NCBI GenBank assembly: GCA_018105865.1
Contig: CM030872.1
Span: 8,229,016 to 8,293,015 of the forward strand
DNA length: 64,000 bases
Origin: Metaphire vulgaris
Taxonomy: Eukaryota > Annelida > Clitellata > Crassiclitellata > Megascolecidae
Direction of reading: 5' to 3'
The translations under genes and the position numbers were made by a program. The notes under the pieces are model-generated. The model worked only from the letters and a program-made list of their open reading frames with translations. It was not told where the DNA came from and searched no databases. This document shows, in pieces, positions 1 through 13,680 of the stretch (position 1 is its first letter; each line of letters starts with the position of its first letter).

Positions 1-1090
1 TCCTCTGAGTTGATATGTGTTGACTTACTCCAATCGTATTGTTTACCTATTATATTATATGCTACTGAAGCCACTTGCCCGAACAAGAGCACTTTAAATA
101 CTTGAATCTTCTAGTACAGCAGGTTGTATGCAAAATCTTTGATGTACATGATAAAGTAATGATTGACTGTATTCATTGAATGCTTGGAATGCATTCAATA
201 CATGATACTGTAAAGAATTGTCAACACTCTTATATTTCGGTTCTCTAAGAAACCACTGTATTTTGTCAACTATATAATAGTGGAGTGTGTAGTTGTTAGT
301 TAAGAGTTATGTTTGTACTTATGTTGTCTGCATTTGCAAATAAAGTTATATATATATATAATATATTTTCTTTTCCTGCTGACAATCTACATGTTGAAGA
401 TAATACATTAGTTTAACAATTATATTGTTTAATTCATACGTGCAGTAATGAAGTAATAGCAAATAGTTTCTACATCTTACACCATGACATTAAAAATTGC
501 ACATAATGAAATAAAATCATGTAAAACACATTAAGAGCCCAAGTAGCAGGACACATTCCACAGAGCTCCCAGTGGGGTCCAGGGGCAAAGCCCCTGGTGG
601 GGGTCAGAGGGGCGAAGCCCCCTTGAAGCTGACAACATTTAGCTGTTAAAATGTGCTATTTTGCCCTCTCAGGAGTCAGCAAATGCAGCCAAAAATATCT
701 GCCATGCAACACAACAGAAGATGTAGACCAAATGTCCATAGTTTTTTATCTTCATTATGTAGTAAATGATTAATGTCCATAGTTTTTTTATCTCAATTAT
801 GTACTATGTAGTAAATGATTAATGGCAGCCACTGCCAGCCAGTCTCAATTCTGTGCTGCAATAACACAGTATAAATCACAAGACCAATGCCACGGAATGA
901 GATTCGCAGTTCAGGTACATCAGTATTATAAGTACTGTTTAGTAAAGTAAACAGTACAGATGTACCTGAACTGCAGTGTTTAAAGTTTTTAGACAGTAAA
1001 AATGATTTTTGTGGACTCCCCAATTCTCAGTCTTCGACTCCACATTATTGACTTTGGACTCCACATTTTGGTTGGAATCCACGCTTAAAA
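1..1090. other. Intergenic, no gene recognised
   Basis: AT-rich unique-looking sequence. A 25-bp phrase around the Ile/Met-poor stretch near 730-820 is repeated in tandem (the phrase ending TAGTAAATGATTAATG occurs twice). A GGGGCAAAGCCCC small inverted repeat lies near 580-622. No coding signal was seen. Confidence 0.5.
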
Positions 1091-1097
1091 TAGTCAC

Positions 1098-1615
1098 TGT
1101 TCTATAGCAACCCATGCACAGAGTGGCGTTGATGACAAAGCCTGAGAATGCAAAATCTTCGCCCGCAATAAGAACGCCTTTCGTTCGGGCAACGCCTTCA
1201 CTCCAATTTGCTGTACCCATCCAGCTACAAAATATTTGTAGCCTTCTAAACTTTTATACGCCTTCAGCGCATCGGAACTGTACACACTCGTTTTGTTTAC
1301 CAGATAGTTATAAATATCCGCATACTCCAATTGAGGCAATTCGTCGATCGAACTAGATTGCACTGATTTAAACATCGCCCATGGTAAACAATACGGATCG
1401 GCCGACAGTAGCAAATTATTAACTTTTTGCAAATATCTATTTTTAACTTGACCCTTCAAATGTTGAGTTTCAAGAGAAAAAATAAAACTACCGCTTGCTG
1501 CCTTCTCCATATTCATTGCGCAAGTAGCCTCAGCTGACTTATTTTGCCAAACATCATGGCGGCATAAACACTGATCACGTGACAACCAACGAGATTTTGC
1601 AAGATCTCTATACAC
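1098..1615 (-). pseudogene. YqaJ/SWIM-type transposon-associated protein, N-terminal fragment
   Basis: The minus strand holds an open frame of 173 codons that is not simple repeat. Its second half (motifs IYNYLVN, ALKAYKSLEGYKYFVAGWV, then HSQALSSTPLCAWVAIE) matches from memory the region ahead of the SWIM zinc finger in large invertebrate and fish proteins that also carry a YqaJ-type nuclease domain. The frame stops just after CAWVAIEQ, where the family would continue into the zinc-finger cysteines. A possible splice donor (CA|GTGACT) lies at 1097/1096, so this may be an exon rather than a broken copy. No continuation was recognised in bases 1-1090. The start could be the Met at 1615 or the internal MNMEKA. 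Function is not assigned; the family call is a recollection of motif order, not a search. Confidence 0.4.
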
Positions 1616-1746
1616 TGGGTTTAATTCTTTTCTTTACCTCATATACATTATATATATATCATTAATTATTTATTTATTTATTTATTTACTTATTTGTTTA
1701 TTTGCTCTGAACCAAGACTGAGAACCGGATGATTAGTTTTTTAAAT

Positions 1747-1748
<2 letters not shown>

Positions 1749-1779
<31 letters not shown>

Positions 1780-1917
1780 GTCGTCGTCGTCGTCATCATC
1801 AACGTCATCGTCATCATCACCACCATCATCATCATCACCTTCATCATCATCTCTTCTACTTCTAACCTTATTGTTATTATTGTTATTATCGTTATTATTA
1901 TTATTATTATTATTATC

Positions 1918-1994
<77 letters not shown>

Positions 1995-1995
1995 C
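1749..1995. repeat. Compound (ATC)n/(ATT)n microsatellite
   Basis: ATC and GTC triplets for the first 110 bases, then nearly pure ATT to 1994. Long ORFs on both strands here are poly-Ile, poly-Leu and poly-Met artefacts. Confidence 0.95.
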
Positions 1996-2499
1996 AACAG
2001 GGGCGAATCAACAGGAGCACAGGAACATGTACCCCCAAACCTCCTCCTCAATTTTTTGGCTAACTCATTATGGCGAAAAGGTGAAAAGTCACGAAGGCAA
2101 GAATAAACAAATAAGCGAGTGCCACCCTTTTCTTCCCGTTCAGTATTCTTAAACACCACGCATCAATCCACGTAGAAAGGGCGTAGCCAGGCAGAGGCGG
2201 AATGAAACACAAATACCCCCCCACACACACACCCCCGCCAGGTTCAACTCATGGATGCGCCTCTGTTATTGAGACAATTTTTATAGCGCCGTGTGCATGA
2301 CCAAAGTGAAGAGCTCTTAAAGAAATGTCACATGGAATGAGATGTCGTTCGAAAGTGTCTTTACATTCTGCTTGAATGAACGGGATAAGTCCTTTCTCCT
2401 TTGCCTGTCAGAATGCTTATCTATCGATATGGATTATTGCAAAAATCAACGGACACGCATTCTACGAGCGAACAAGCAGTCGAGCAAACAACGCCAAAG

Positions 2500-2836
2500 G
2501 GTCGTCCATAAAGTACGTCGCGCTATTTTATTTTGGCAATTTTTAAACCCCATTCCCTTGTCACAGCCTGTCACAAATCGCGGATCCAGTAAAGTTTCGT
2601 CCATAAACTACAACGCCACGCAGTTTTTCTATTTGATAAATTCGAGTTTCTCGTTAAGTTTTCAACAGCGAAACATAGAGATATTCAACTTCCGGCAACG
2701 ATGACGAATATAATTGAGATTTTAAATTCAATGTATTTAGCATAATAGCATAATATAATTATTACTATACGCCAGTGACATCTTCTGTTAAAATACATCC
2801 ACTCAGAAGAGAAAGTAAAATATCATCACATATTTC

Positions 2837-2885
<49 letters not shown>

Positions 2886-2992
2886 CCGAAAGTGTGACGT
2901 CACAGTGATCTTTAACCCTATTCCCCGTAACAAACTGTCACACTTTCTTAGACCACCCCTCACTCGAGCGTGACGTGCTTTATGGACGGCCT
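2500..2992. mobile_element. TIR element, GTCCATAAA...TTTATGGAC family (full)
   Basis: Left end GGTCGTCCATAAAGTACGTC at about 2501 is inverted at about 2965-2990 (GACGTGCTTTATGGACGGCC). The interior holds a (TA)n tract at 2838-2884 and short TGACGTCAC blocks. Related copies are at 13681, 30978, 37963 and 52242, with isolated ends at 4925 and 7099. It is non-coding. The superfamily is uncertain; no unambiguous target duplication was seen. Confidence 0.6.
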
Positions 2993-3210
2993 CAAATGGC
3001 TAATTGATAACTATTATATAGCTATCTATACAGTCCTTATATAGAGCCTGATTCGTGTTTTTGGAGAGAATATTGACGTGACAATTGGGTTCTAACGGCA
3101 CAAAACGATTCCGAAACAGTTCAGTTGGATTTTGCGGGGGTTGGGGTGGGGGATGGAAAGGGTTAACGATTTTGTCATTGACGTTTGAGCAGGTTATGGG
3201 GAGTTGACCA

Positions 3211-3211
<1 letters not shown>

Positions 3212-3244
<33 letters not shown>
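3212..3244. repeat. (GA)n microsatellite
   Basis: About sixteen perfect GA units, followed by degenerate GACAGA to 3290. Confidence 0.95.
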
Positions 3245-3246
<2 letters not shown>

Positions 3247-3588
3247 ATACGGACAGACAAAGCGAGATAGAGAGACAGACAGAGAGAGACAAGAATGACA
3301 GCCATTGTACGACGGACAATGCACGCATTCGCTTTGTTCCAAGGAACCTTCGATATCACGACGGAGCAGCCAGGAGCCACAGTCGACGCCACGATGGACC
3401 CCGGATGCTGAGGGTGAGAGGGTGGGATGGAGGGGGATGATAGGGGAAGTTGAAGCCAGATTCACCGAATCGATAGAGTCATGTCCTGTCATGCCTAGTC
3501 ATCCATATGCCGAGAATGGAAAACAAAGGCAATTATTAACGGGAAAAATAAAGGTTTTCATTGTTTCCACTGCTACACGTTATGCATG

Positions 3589-3640
3589 TCTGTCTGTCTG
3601 TCTGTCTGTCGGTCTGTCTGTGTGCCTGTCTGTCTTTGTA
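3589..3640. repeat. (CTGT)n microsatellite
   Basis: Tetranucleotide CTGT run with a few interruptions. Confidence 0.9.
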
Positions 3641-3808
3641 TGCATCGATCGTTCTGTAGACAATGCTTTAGTTCTGACAAGTGTTACGATGATGACAGCG
3701 ACTATGATAATGACTAGAGATGATTACAAGTGAGTGGAATGTAGAGTAGAGTAAGCTGCAAACGTCGATTTTAGGCCCCATAGAGAATAGCTTAGGCCTC
3801 CTTTTCAA

Positions 3809-3809
3809 C

Positions 3810-3843
<34 letters not shown>

Positions 3844-3978
3844 ATGATGACGACGACGTTGATGATGATGATGGCGGCATTGATGACGATGATTATGATG
3901 ATGATGCTGATGACGACGATGATGCTGATAGTAATGATGGTGATGATGATAATGATGAATATTATGACGATGATGATG

Positions 3979-4054
<76 letters not shown>

Positions 4055-4180
4055 TTATGATGATAATGATGATGATGATGATGATGATAATAATAATAAT
4101 GATGATTATGATGACACTGATGATGATGATGATGATGCTGACGATGGCGATGAATATGATGGTGACGACAACGGTGATGA
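3809..4180. repeat. Compound (GAT)n/(AAT)n microsatellite
   Basis: GAT triplets, a central AAT block (3979-4051), then GAT again. The ORF across it encodes only Met/Ile strings. Confidence 0.95.
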
Positions 4181-4634
4181 TGATGTTCCTAGTGGCTATG
4201 GTTGTCGAAGCAGTCGTGTTGTTTAATGATCTTGTCGTCCAGTCCGGACATAATTGTAACGGACTACAGTCGTCCGCCCGCGTTTCCGGTCGGCCACTGC
4301 TTCCGGGAATCTTGAAGACGTCGTCACGTGACTCGATCCGGATCCGGTATCACTTCGGACTCCCTCTGACCGTCCAAGCGTGTTATCTTAATTTCCGGTG
4401 GCTGGCGCCGCCTGGCGTCACGTCATAAAATTAATTATAGAAACATCGCAGCAGCAGACGACCGGAGAGAGAACTACGGGGAGTTGAGGGGAGGTTGGGT
4501 TGGGGAGAAGGTCCTTCGGTCGACCAAAGACACGGAAATGGAACTGAAATTTTTTCTCTCGAAAAGATTCAAATAATTCTGTTAAGCCTAAACCTGATAT
4601 CTGTACAGATGATCAATATTATTCTCTGAATAAT

Positions 4635-4635
<1 letters not shown>

Positions 4636-4680
<45 letters not shown>

Positions 4681-4771
4681 AATACTAAATAATAAAATAG
4701 AATAATAATAATAATAATAATAAGTTGCAATAATAATAAGTAAGTAAGTAGTATTAGTATTAGTATTACAT

Positions 4772-4827
<56 letters not shown>

Positions 4828-4905
4828 GGCTTTTGGTTTAATATACATTCGTGTTTCTCTTTTGGTGGTGGTCCTGGTGGTGGTGGTGGTGGTGGTGGTC
4901 ACAAA
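4636..4905. repeat. Compound AAT/TAG/GGT microsatellite
   Basis: AAT to about 4735, TAGTAG to about 4816, then GGT blocks to 4900. The isolated right end of the GGACGGCCCC family follows at 4925-4966. Confidence 0.9.
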
Positions 4906-5267
4906 CTGCAGCACAGTTTCTTAGATACTCCCCCTCGAGCGTGACGTATTTTATGGACGGCCCCTAAGATATCCGGATATTCGTCATGTGGGCAAACTGA
5001 CGTCCTCTGTCTGGCAACGTCTGATTCGCAAATTGCGAGAAAGACTCTACAATGATCATGTTGTCGTCGGTTGCTCTTAGCTGCTCTGTTGCTGACCTTT
5101 TGACCTTTGGAAGAGTGTCTTGTTTTGACGTACCGCTTTTCCACTTTGTCCATTACTTTGTCCATTACGGATGAAATGGACGGCGCTAGAAATAGCTGCT
5201 TGAGATTGCTAAGCAATTATACAGCAATAACAGTGGTACTGTCACTTGTACTCGCCTGCGACTTTCT

Positions 5268-5373
5268 CTCTCTGTCTCTTTCTGTGTCTTCTGTACCTCT
5301 GTATCTGTCTGTCTCTCTCTGTCTTTCAGTCTGTCTGTTTGTCTATCTCTCTCTCGCTCTCTGTCTGTTTGCT

Positions 5374-5448
<75 letters not shown>

Positions 5449-5540
5449 GCTTCTTTCTGTCTGTTGGTCTCTCTGACTCGCTGTCTCGGTCTCTCTCTCT
5501 CGCTCTCTGTCTGTCTCTTTCGCTCTCTGCCTGTGAGACC

Positions 5541-5580
<40 letters not shown>

Positions 5581-5595
5581 TTCTTTCTCTCTATA
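5268..5595. repeat. (CT)n and (CTGT)n compound microsatellite
   Basis: Long pure CT core at about 5380-5443, flanked by CTGTCT and CTGT runs. Confidence 0.95.
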
Positions 5596-6038
5596 CCTCC
5601 TGTGATTGCTGCATGTGCAGAAGTGCGACTGGGCTTTCCTTAATGTCTGCATATCTTTAAAATGCAGCGGGCTTTTGTGACTTGAGGTTAACCTTGAGAG
5701 CTCGGAAAGGACTTTACTTTTACTTACTTACTTACTATTAAATGCAGACTTAGACAGCGTCTCTTTCCATACGTCTTCTTTATCATAATCTGCCTTTCAA
5801 CTCTTCACCCCCTCCTCCACCCCCACTCTGACCCATCTCTAGAATTGACTTAGATTTTCGAAATGGATCTGAGTACCTGTGATTGTGGGGGAGGGGAGGA
5901 CAAAACACAATGGTCACGGTTAATAGTTTAGCATGGCTTTCAAATTTCACTGTGAAAATATTGGTAATTGCATTTTCCAGAATGGAGGGCAAGTGCCCCT
6001 CTTGTCCTAATGTGCGGGCGTCCATGCATGCCTTTGAG

Positions 6039-6271
6039 CAGGCCTGAGGAGAGGGGGTGCAGCCGGTACATTGTACCGGGCCCATTGATTTTTCAGGGGC
6101 CCAGATCCGGTGACGAAAAGGGTTTTTTTGCTTGTCAGGGTGTTTTTTTAGAATTGACAACGTTTTTTTGTTTTTTGCTTGTCAGGCTGTTTTTGGAGAG
6201 TTGATACATTTTTCTTAAGGGCCCGCAAATTTTTTTTGTTCCGGGGCCCGGAATTTCTCTCGGCGGCCCTG
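6039..6271. mobile_element. hAT-like MITE, CAGGCCTGAGGAGAG family
   Basis: Ends CAGGCCTGAGGAGAG and CTCGGCGGCCCTG, bounded by a perfect 8-bp duplication CCTTTGAG at 6031-6038 and 6272-6279. The interior has GGGCCC palindromes and two CTTGTCAGG motifs. A second copy lies inverted at 60688-60953. Confidence 0.8.
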
Positions 6272-6574
6272 CCTTTGAGGATTATATTTGGCGCTATAAA
6301 AGTTCTTAAATAAGAGTGATAAAATGCCAATTCAAAGAGCTTGTGAAAGACCATGGTTCATTCCATATGTTACATGTATAATCTTTTCGTGTGGAGTAAT
6401 GCGCTTGGCATTATTCGACGGTGACAAGAAAATTGGTTCACGTGGTTCGCCTTTTTCAAGTTCCAGCCCCTCAACCTTTTGCTCTTTCAAAGACTTTTAT
6501 GTGACATCGCGATTTCTGATTAGGCACGCAAACCGAAAATCCATTTCCAAAATGATCATAAACCATTATTCTGT

Positions 6575-6672
6575 AACACACACACACACACACCACACCA
6601 CACACACACACACACACACGACTGAATACAGCACACACACAAAACACACACACATAACACACACACACACGT
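6575..6672. repeat. (CA)n microsatellite
   Basis: CA dinucleotides with a few interruptions. Confidence 0.95.
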
Positions 6673-6694
6673 GGCAGTTGAAATGACCAGGCAG

Positions 6695-6901
6695 CAGGGG
6701 CGTGGCGACGAGGAGGGGGTATATCGGTATATATACCCCCAAAATCAGTCTACCAAAATCAGTCTACCTGAAAGTTTTTTATGTGATTTACAGGTGGTTA
6801 TATGTGGTTTATATGGTTTATGTGGGTTATACTGTAGTTTAGATTTATACCCACCTAAAATATTTATACCCTCCCAAATCAAATTCCTGGCTACGCCCCT
6901 G
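6695..6901. mobile_element. hAT-like MITE, CAGGGGCGTGGC family
   Basis: Ends CAGGGGCGTGGC and GGCTACGCCCCTG are inverted. A perfect 8-bp duplication CCAGGCAG flanks it (6687-6694, 6902-6909). The signature GTATATCGGTATATATACCC sits near the left end. Related copies or parts are at 11036-11160, 22245-22480, 29818-29980 and 42110-42270. Confidence 0.82.
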
Positions 6902-7098
6902 CCAGGCAGATGTTAGATTTGACGCTTTAGAAAAAGACTAGACATTACCTCGACATTAAGAATTTCGTTTAGTCGGTGCTGTTGATATTCCTTTCCATAA
7001 GCGCTTTTTATTGGACAGCTGCTTTGCAAGATCGAGACATAACAAATGTCGTCTGCCGGGGAAAATATCTCAATACTTTCTGTTATATTGCAAACATG

Positions 7099-7819
7099 GG
7101 GGTCATCCATAAATTACGTCACGCACTTAGAGTTCCCAGAAATGTCACGTCGCATAATACTAGATATTTTCATTTGAAAAAGTTTCTGAAAATTGTTTCA
7201 GCTAGAATAATTATAAGTCGACCGAGAGATAAGAGGGGTCTTAAGATAGCTGATTTCTTGTATCACAGGTTTTGCAGACCAGAAAAATATAATAAAAATG
7301 ATACCTTGTTTGACATTGGCGTGCAGAAGGACTTTGGCTACATTAAGCTATAGATGATGAGAAATTCAAAGGAGCGAAGAAACGAATTATATCCATATTT
7401 TCTTGTGTCCCCATCTTCATTGCATCAAACCGTGCTAGAATAATCAGTATATTCTGTCTCAATTCTATTCTAGAGCGTTCGAAATGCCACAAAAATGGTC
7501 AACTATTTCAATCGACATTATAAAGTCTTTCAGAAATCTATTCTCTGTCAAATGTCTACAAAGTCGATCGAGAGATAAGAGGGGTCTTAAGATAGCTGAT
7601 TTCTTGTATCACAGGTTTTATTCACCACAAACATATTATAAATTGATACCGTGTTTGACATTGGCCTACAGAAGGACTATTCCTACTGTACATTCTTACA
7701 GTACTATTCCTATTTAAACAGTAGGATGTAGATATGAAAAATTCAGAAGAGTGATGAAACGAATTACATACACATTTTCTTGTGTCCCCATCTTCATTGC
7801 ATCAAACCGTACTGGAACA
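7099..7819. repeat. Dispersed repeat with internal duplication
   Basis: A block of about 55 bp (CGAGAGATAAGAGGGGTCTT onward) occurs at 7219 and again at 7568. The flanking phrase TTGTGTCCCCATCTTCATTG occurs at about 7410 and 7784. Related sequence recurs near 21900-22060 and in inverted form at about 35690-35840. The first bases look like a lone GTCATCCATAAATTACGTCA transposon end. No coding was recognised. Confidence 0.55.
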
Positions 7820-7949
7820 GTCAATATATTCTGCTCCAGTTTTATTCTAGAATGTTCGAAATGTCACGAAAAATGATGAGCTACTGTAGCCACCATTTTG
7901 CGTGACATTTCGAACGCTCTAGAATAAAACTGGGGCAGAATATATTGAC
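7820..7949. repeat. Long inverted repeat (hairpin)
   Basis: The arm at 7820-7868 is the near-perfect reverse complement of 7901-7949 (49 nt each) around a 32-nt loop. Arms contain GTTTTATTCTAGA and TTCGAAATGTCACG. Confidence 0.8.
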
Positions 7950-7960
7950 TATTTTAGTTT

Positions 7961-7962
7961 TA

Positions 7963-8033
<71 letters not shown>
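7961..8033. repeat. (TA)n(TG)n microsatellite
   Basis: TA run passing directly into a long TG run. Confidence 0.95.
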
Positions 8034-8034
<1 letters not shown>

Positions 8035-8494
8035 ATTGAAGCGACCTACAGACACAAAGAAGCGTATATGCCTTTTGTAAGCACACATTTGACAAGAGAC
8101 AGGAAGGCCTGAAGTCATCTCAGCGCTTCTGAGTGATTTTTCAGAAGAGGCGCTATACAAATATTTTGTTACATTACATTACATCTCGTATCAAACTCAT
8201 CGTCATCATAGATGATGGAAGAGAAAGAAGAAAAAGAAAAGAAGAAGAAGAAGAAGAAGAAGCACACATGTATTTTATCAGAACTAATGTTGAATATCGA
8301 TCCAACATAAAAAGCGCGTAACTACCTTATGCATTAAAACACCACAGAACAAACCAATCAAAATTTTGGCCAACACTGTAAGCAATTAAGAGTAACGTAA
8401 TTATCGTAGAGTCGATGCAAAAATTGCACTGTAAATACTATATTTGTCAAAGAACTCGAACTTAAAATTTCATACGGTGCATGACTGTACCGGC

Positions 8495-8662
8495 CAGGGT
8501 TATTTCTAGGGTTATCAATTGGGGGGTGTCGGTATATTTTGGGGGTCCCTGCCGGAAAAAGCCTGTCAAGCAAAAAAAGGTCATCCCAGGCTCGGATTGG
8601 GGGGTATTGGGGCGTCGGTCTCAAATTGGGAGGGGGTGTTAGGGGGTGTAGAAATATCCCTG
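8495..8662. mobile_element. hAT-like MITE, CAGGGTTATTTCTAGG family
   Basis: Ends CAGGGTTATTTCTAGG and GAAATATCCCTG. A perfect 10-bp direct repeat CTGTACCGGC (8485-8494, 8663-8672) brackets it and contains the target duplication. The interior includes the shared motif GTCAAGCAAAAAAAGGTCAT. Other copies are at 17045, 19637, 31391, 48255 and 51506. Confidence 0.85.
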
Positions 8663-8777
8663 CTGTACCGGCAATCGTAAATATTTGATGGGTCATGACC
8701 CAGTGACCCGCGACCGATCAAATATTGATGAACCATTTGATCCACCCTACCCGACTCATTTACCATCATATCTGAGC

Positions 8778-8780
<3 letters not shown>

Positions 8781-8822
<42 letters not shown>
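8781..8822. repeat. (GA)n microsatellite
   Basis: Perfect GA run of about 20 units. Confidence 0.95.
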
Positions 8823-8824
<2 letters not shown>

Positions 8825-9173
8825 GCGCTGTGTATCAAAGTCGTCGTAAGACTAGCACTGATTTTCGCTGTGGCAACTGATCTTTGCAGCACTTCGAGTC
8901 AAAATTGAGAAAGTAAACACAGTGGAAGATCTATGGGGGTCGAACTGTGGATATGGGGATATGGGGGTGGAAGGTGGGGAGGAGGAGGAGGGGGTGGCTC
9001 GTCAAGGCCACGCTGAAGGAAATTCGATTTGGTCGATGGCACGGAACAGCGTATAGATGTAAGACGCTCTCTGCAAAGCTTAGCAGCGTCTCCGTAATAA
9101 ACGCGCTCGCAAAGACTACGTTATTACGTGATTATGCTCAGCGCGTCAGTGCAAGTTTTGAGGCATCCTCTTT

Positions 9174-9590
<417 letters not shown>

Positions 9591-9599
9591 AGATATTCC

Positions 9600-10350
9600 A
9601 GTTCTGACTTCAGATCTTATATACTCATATATGCAGTAACTCTGCGTATAGAAACCGGCGTCGCTTTGAAGCTGAGGCAGCGTGAGTCTTTATACAAATC
9701 CAATTTGTCAACGGTGATGAAAATCTGTCGCCAAGCATCAAGACATGTCCCTTAATGAAGTCAGCCCCGCGTCCACTAAACAACCCTCGAACCCACTCTC
9801 TGCCCCCAAGTGCGTAACCTAGCCTATATAGCGTATAAGTGATCAACATCCACTTGTTCGAGGGAAAACGCAAGGTATCGTCTAAGAGCCTCACTTAGGA
9901 AACAGAATGAAGGAAAGACGGGGAACTGGTTCTGACACCTGCCCAGGTACATTTTGCGTACGGGTATTTAGACCTACCAGAGGACAAGAGGGCAGAGAAT
10001 GAGATTACACAGCAGAGACCATAATGTGAATGAATGGTCGGGTGGAAACCATTCCACTTCAGACCTTGTTATTATTTATTAATATTCCGATGCAATATTA
10101 GCTATAGCAGCAGATGTCACAAATGAAAATTCTACCAGAAAAGAGCTAGACCAAGGAAAAGCATTGTAGTGTTACGTTAGTGGGTTTAAGCAACAATTTG
10201 GACGGAAAGGCAGCAACAGTTGAAACAACAAACGGATTCGAGCGTTATCTAGGATAACTGGGTTATAAAATACTGAGAATAACTATTATTATTTTATTAT
10301 CGAGATACTCTTAAACAAATTGTCTTTCTTTTCTTTCTGATTTCTAGGTC
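9600..10350. other. Intergenic, no gene recognised
   Basis: Unique-looking sequence of mixed composition. No exon-like ORF with plausible splice sites was seen. Confidence 0.45.
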
Positions 10351-10359
10351 ACTTGAAAT

Positions 10360-10387
10360 CTACTACTACTACTACTGCTACTGCTGT

Positions 10388-10424
<37 letters not shown>

Positions 10425-10434
10425 GCTGCTGCTA

Positions 10435-10510
<76 letters not shown>

Positions 10511-10511
10511 A

Positions 10512-10605
<94 letters not shown>

Positions 10606-10607
10606 AA

Positions 10608-10655
<48 letters not shown>

Positions 10656-10713
10656 GCTGCTACTACTACTACTACTACTACTACTTGCTGCTGCTGTTGC
10701 TGCTGTTAATCAT
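10360..10713. repeat. (CTA)n/(CTG)n microsatellite
   Basis: ACT triplets then about 200 bases of CTG units with a few CTA and one CCA interruption, ending in CTA and CTG blocks. The poly-Ala ORF is an artefact. Confidence 0.95.
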
Positions 10714-12299
10714 ATTATTATTATTAATATTATTTTAGGTCCCAATCTAGATGTTTTGAGCATTCATATTCTTCCACCTCTTGCTTTTCATGGAAAATAG
10801 ATTATAAAATGACGATTCGCGAAAACACCGTCATTGTCCGTTGAAACTGACGGAAGCAGACTTTCCCGACCAGACCGGCATCCATTGGCGCATCCTGGTT
10901 CTCGGGCGCTGGCTTAATAATTTCCGTTTCTTCGAAATTTTGCGGCTTCGGGGCCAACCAATCTGTCTTGTTTACTTGCTCACGTGCTGGTCTGGTCTGA
11001 TCGGCGATTCTGCGTTATCTAACCGGACCAAGTTGACGCCAGGGCGTAGCCAGGAATTTGATTTGGGTGGTATAATGATTAGAGGGGGGGGTATAAATCT
11101 TTAAAAACTTTAAAAATCTTGAAAAACATTAAAGGCTTTAAGGTAGACTGATTTTGTGGTGCTGTACAACGTACAGCCAATCAGGACGCTCCCCCGGTGG
11201 GGCCAATCTGCCAATCAGGACGCGTCGTCAAAAGCTCCGCCGATTATAAAGTTTAGTTGCCTATAGCAAAGACGTCGTCAAACACCTGCTGTGTTACGTG
11301 ACTGACAAACCTAATTAATGGACAAAGGAATTATTAGACAAGATTTTTTATTCCAGACCTCATTTCAATTTTGATACAAAATTAAATTGAATACGATCTT
11401 CATTTAAAATCATTTGGTTTCTTTGTCAACACACTCAATGACGTAAAAAAATGACGTCAGCCAATAAACAGATAACTGTAATCTGTAACAGCTGATCGCA
11501 AAAGTTGCAAACTGATCAAACTATGTAAACCGATTCTAATGAAAATATCCGATAATAACAAAAATAGATGTCTCTTTATGTGTTTAGCATTTTGTCTAAG
11601 TCGGAGCAGATTCGAGGTAGTTTTTACGATATGTTTATGATTCCCTATTTTCGGACACATTGTATGGATATTCCAGTATCCATTCGTGGTACGCAGTACC
11701 CAGTACCGAAAGGTTATTTAGTCAAAGATAAAACAAAAAACCGTATTCTCGTGTCTAACATGATTAAGATGTCGACAGAACCTGCGTTATTGAATTACTT
11801 GTCAGGCGACGAAACACTGCAAAAAACGTGTAGGATCTTACTTGACATAGCCTACAATGGCGTGCAAAAATCTGGACTCACATTCTTTTTTGCAATTATT
11901 TCTGCATCTGTTTTGTTTCACTGCGTTGATCTGAGAAATAGAAGAACGAGAAAAGCGGGAAAGAAATAGATGGAAAGGAAAAGTGATGGAAATGCAGCGG
12001 AAGAAGAGAGATTCAAAACGGGAAAGTGGTACCAAACTTTCGGACGCCACTGTATTTGCGCGGTTTAGCCTGCTCCCGCCCTGCTTTCTCCTCCTTTTGA
12101 CACCTCTCCGAAGACGGATTGCTCGGGGGACGTAAGATCGCATCTTCGCTCAATAAAATTATTGCGCACGCCGACAAACCGCTCGATCTACCGCGAATCT
12201 CTCCGTTACGGGGATAGGCAGACAGACACCGGCGGAACTGACCCCGGCATTAGCCCCCGAATCGATGTCGATCTGTCGCCAGTAAAACCGTCTCCCGCC

Positions 12300-12300
<1 letters not shown>
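10714..12300. other. Intergenic, partial mobile element, no gene recognised
   Basis: A GGGCGTAGCCAGGAATTTGA element end lies near 11041, with its interior to about 11160. An open frame at 11568-11969 is not simple repeat, but I recognise no domain in it and see no splice context. The phrase CGCCGATTATAAAGTTTAGT near 11239 recurs, diverged, at about 18833. Confidence 0.4.
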
Positions 12301-12958
<658 letters not shown>

Positions 12959-12959
12959 T

Positions 12960-13680
12960 ACAGAAGCAGTTTCCATGTTCAGGAATTATAAGATGGAATA
13001 TCCTACAGCATATCCGTACTTCCGTCGACTGAGCTCGTCTACCGCGCCTCCTGGAGTTGATCTGTGGAATTAGGCACAGCTCTTGCAGGCGGTATTCCAG
13101 CTATTTAGTTTGTTGAGCTGACTCTGAACGAACTGTCCAACGATTAAAAAAAGCCGACGGGGATGGGGGAGGGGAGGGGGAGGGCGAATAGGGTGCGGGT
13201 GAAAAACGTGTACACTGTACAGGGTCTATGTAAAAATCATCCTGTCTGACTTATCTTCAGCTTTTGGTGATCATTTTGCTTTTTCAAATTTAAGACGAAG
13301 ATCGGGAAAGAGATGAATGGATGGAACTTGCGAAGTAATAAACATGAAAATGAATGAGTTAACTGAAATTGCGAAGAACAGAGAAGACAGACTGGGGGGT
13401 TTACGCTGACTTGATGGGACACGATGATGATGATGATGACGACGATTATGATGATGATGACGACGACGATTAAGATTATTTCAAAGTAGACTACGTGCCT
13501 ATTAATACGTAGCTAATGCGGTACCATCTTTATATTAAAGCGCTATATAAAATCGAGTGATCTTTCTTATCTATAGGCCAGCCAGAGTCACTCAATAGTG
13601 GATGTGAAAGACTCGTTCATTTAGGCCTTTTAATCGCACATTTGCCTACCGTGGTAAGCCTGGCCATGCATATAGGCTTT
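12960..13680. other. Intergenic, no gene recognised
   Basis: Contains a G-rich block near 13157-13190, a short GAT tract near 13422-13470 and a GCGCTATATAAAA repeat tail near 13542. No coding support. Confidence 0.45.

Noticed and set aside
11568..11969. 133-codon plus-strand ORF
   Set aside because: Not simple repeat, but no recognisable domain, splice context or biased composition.
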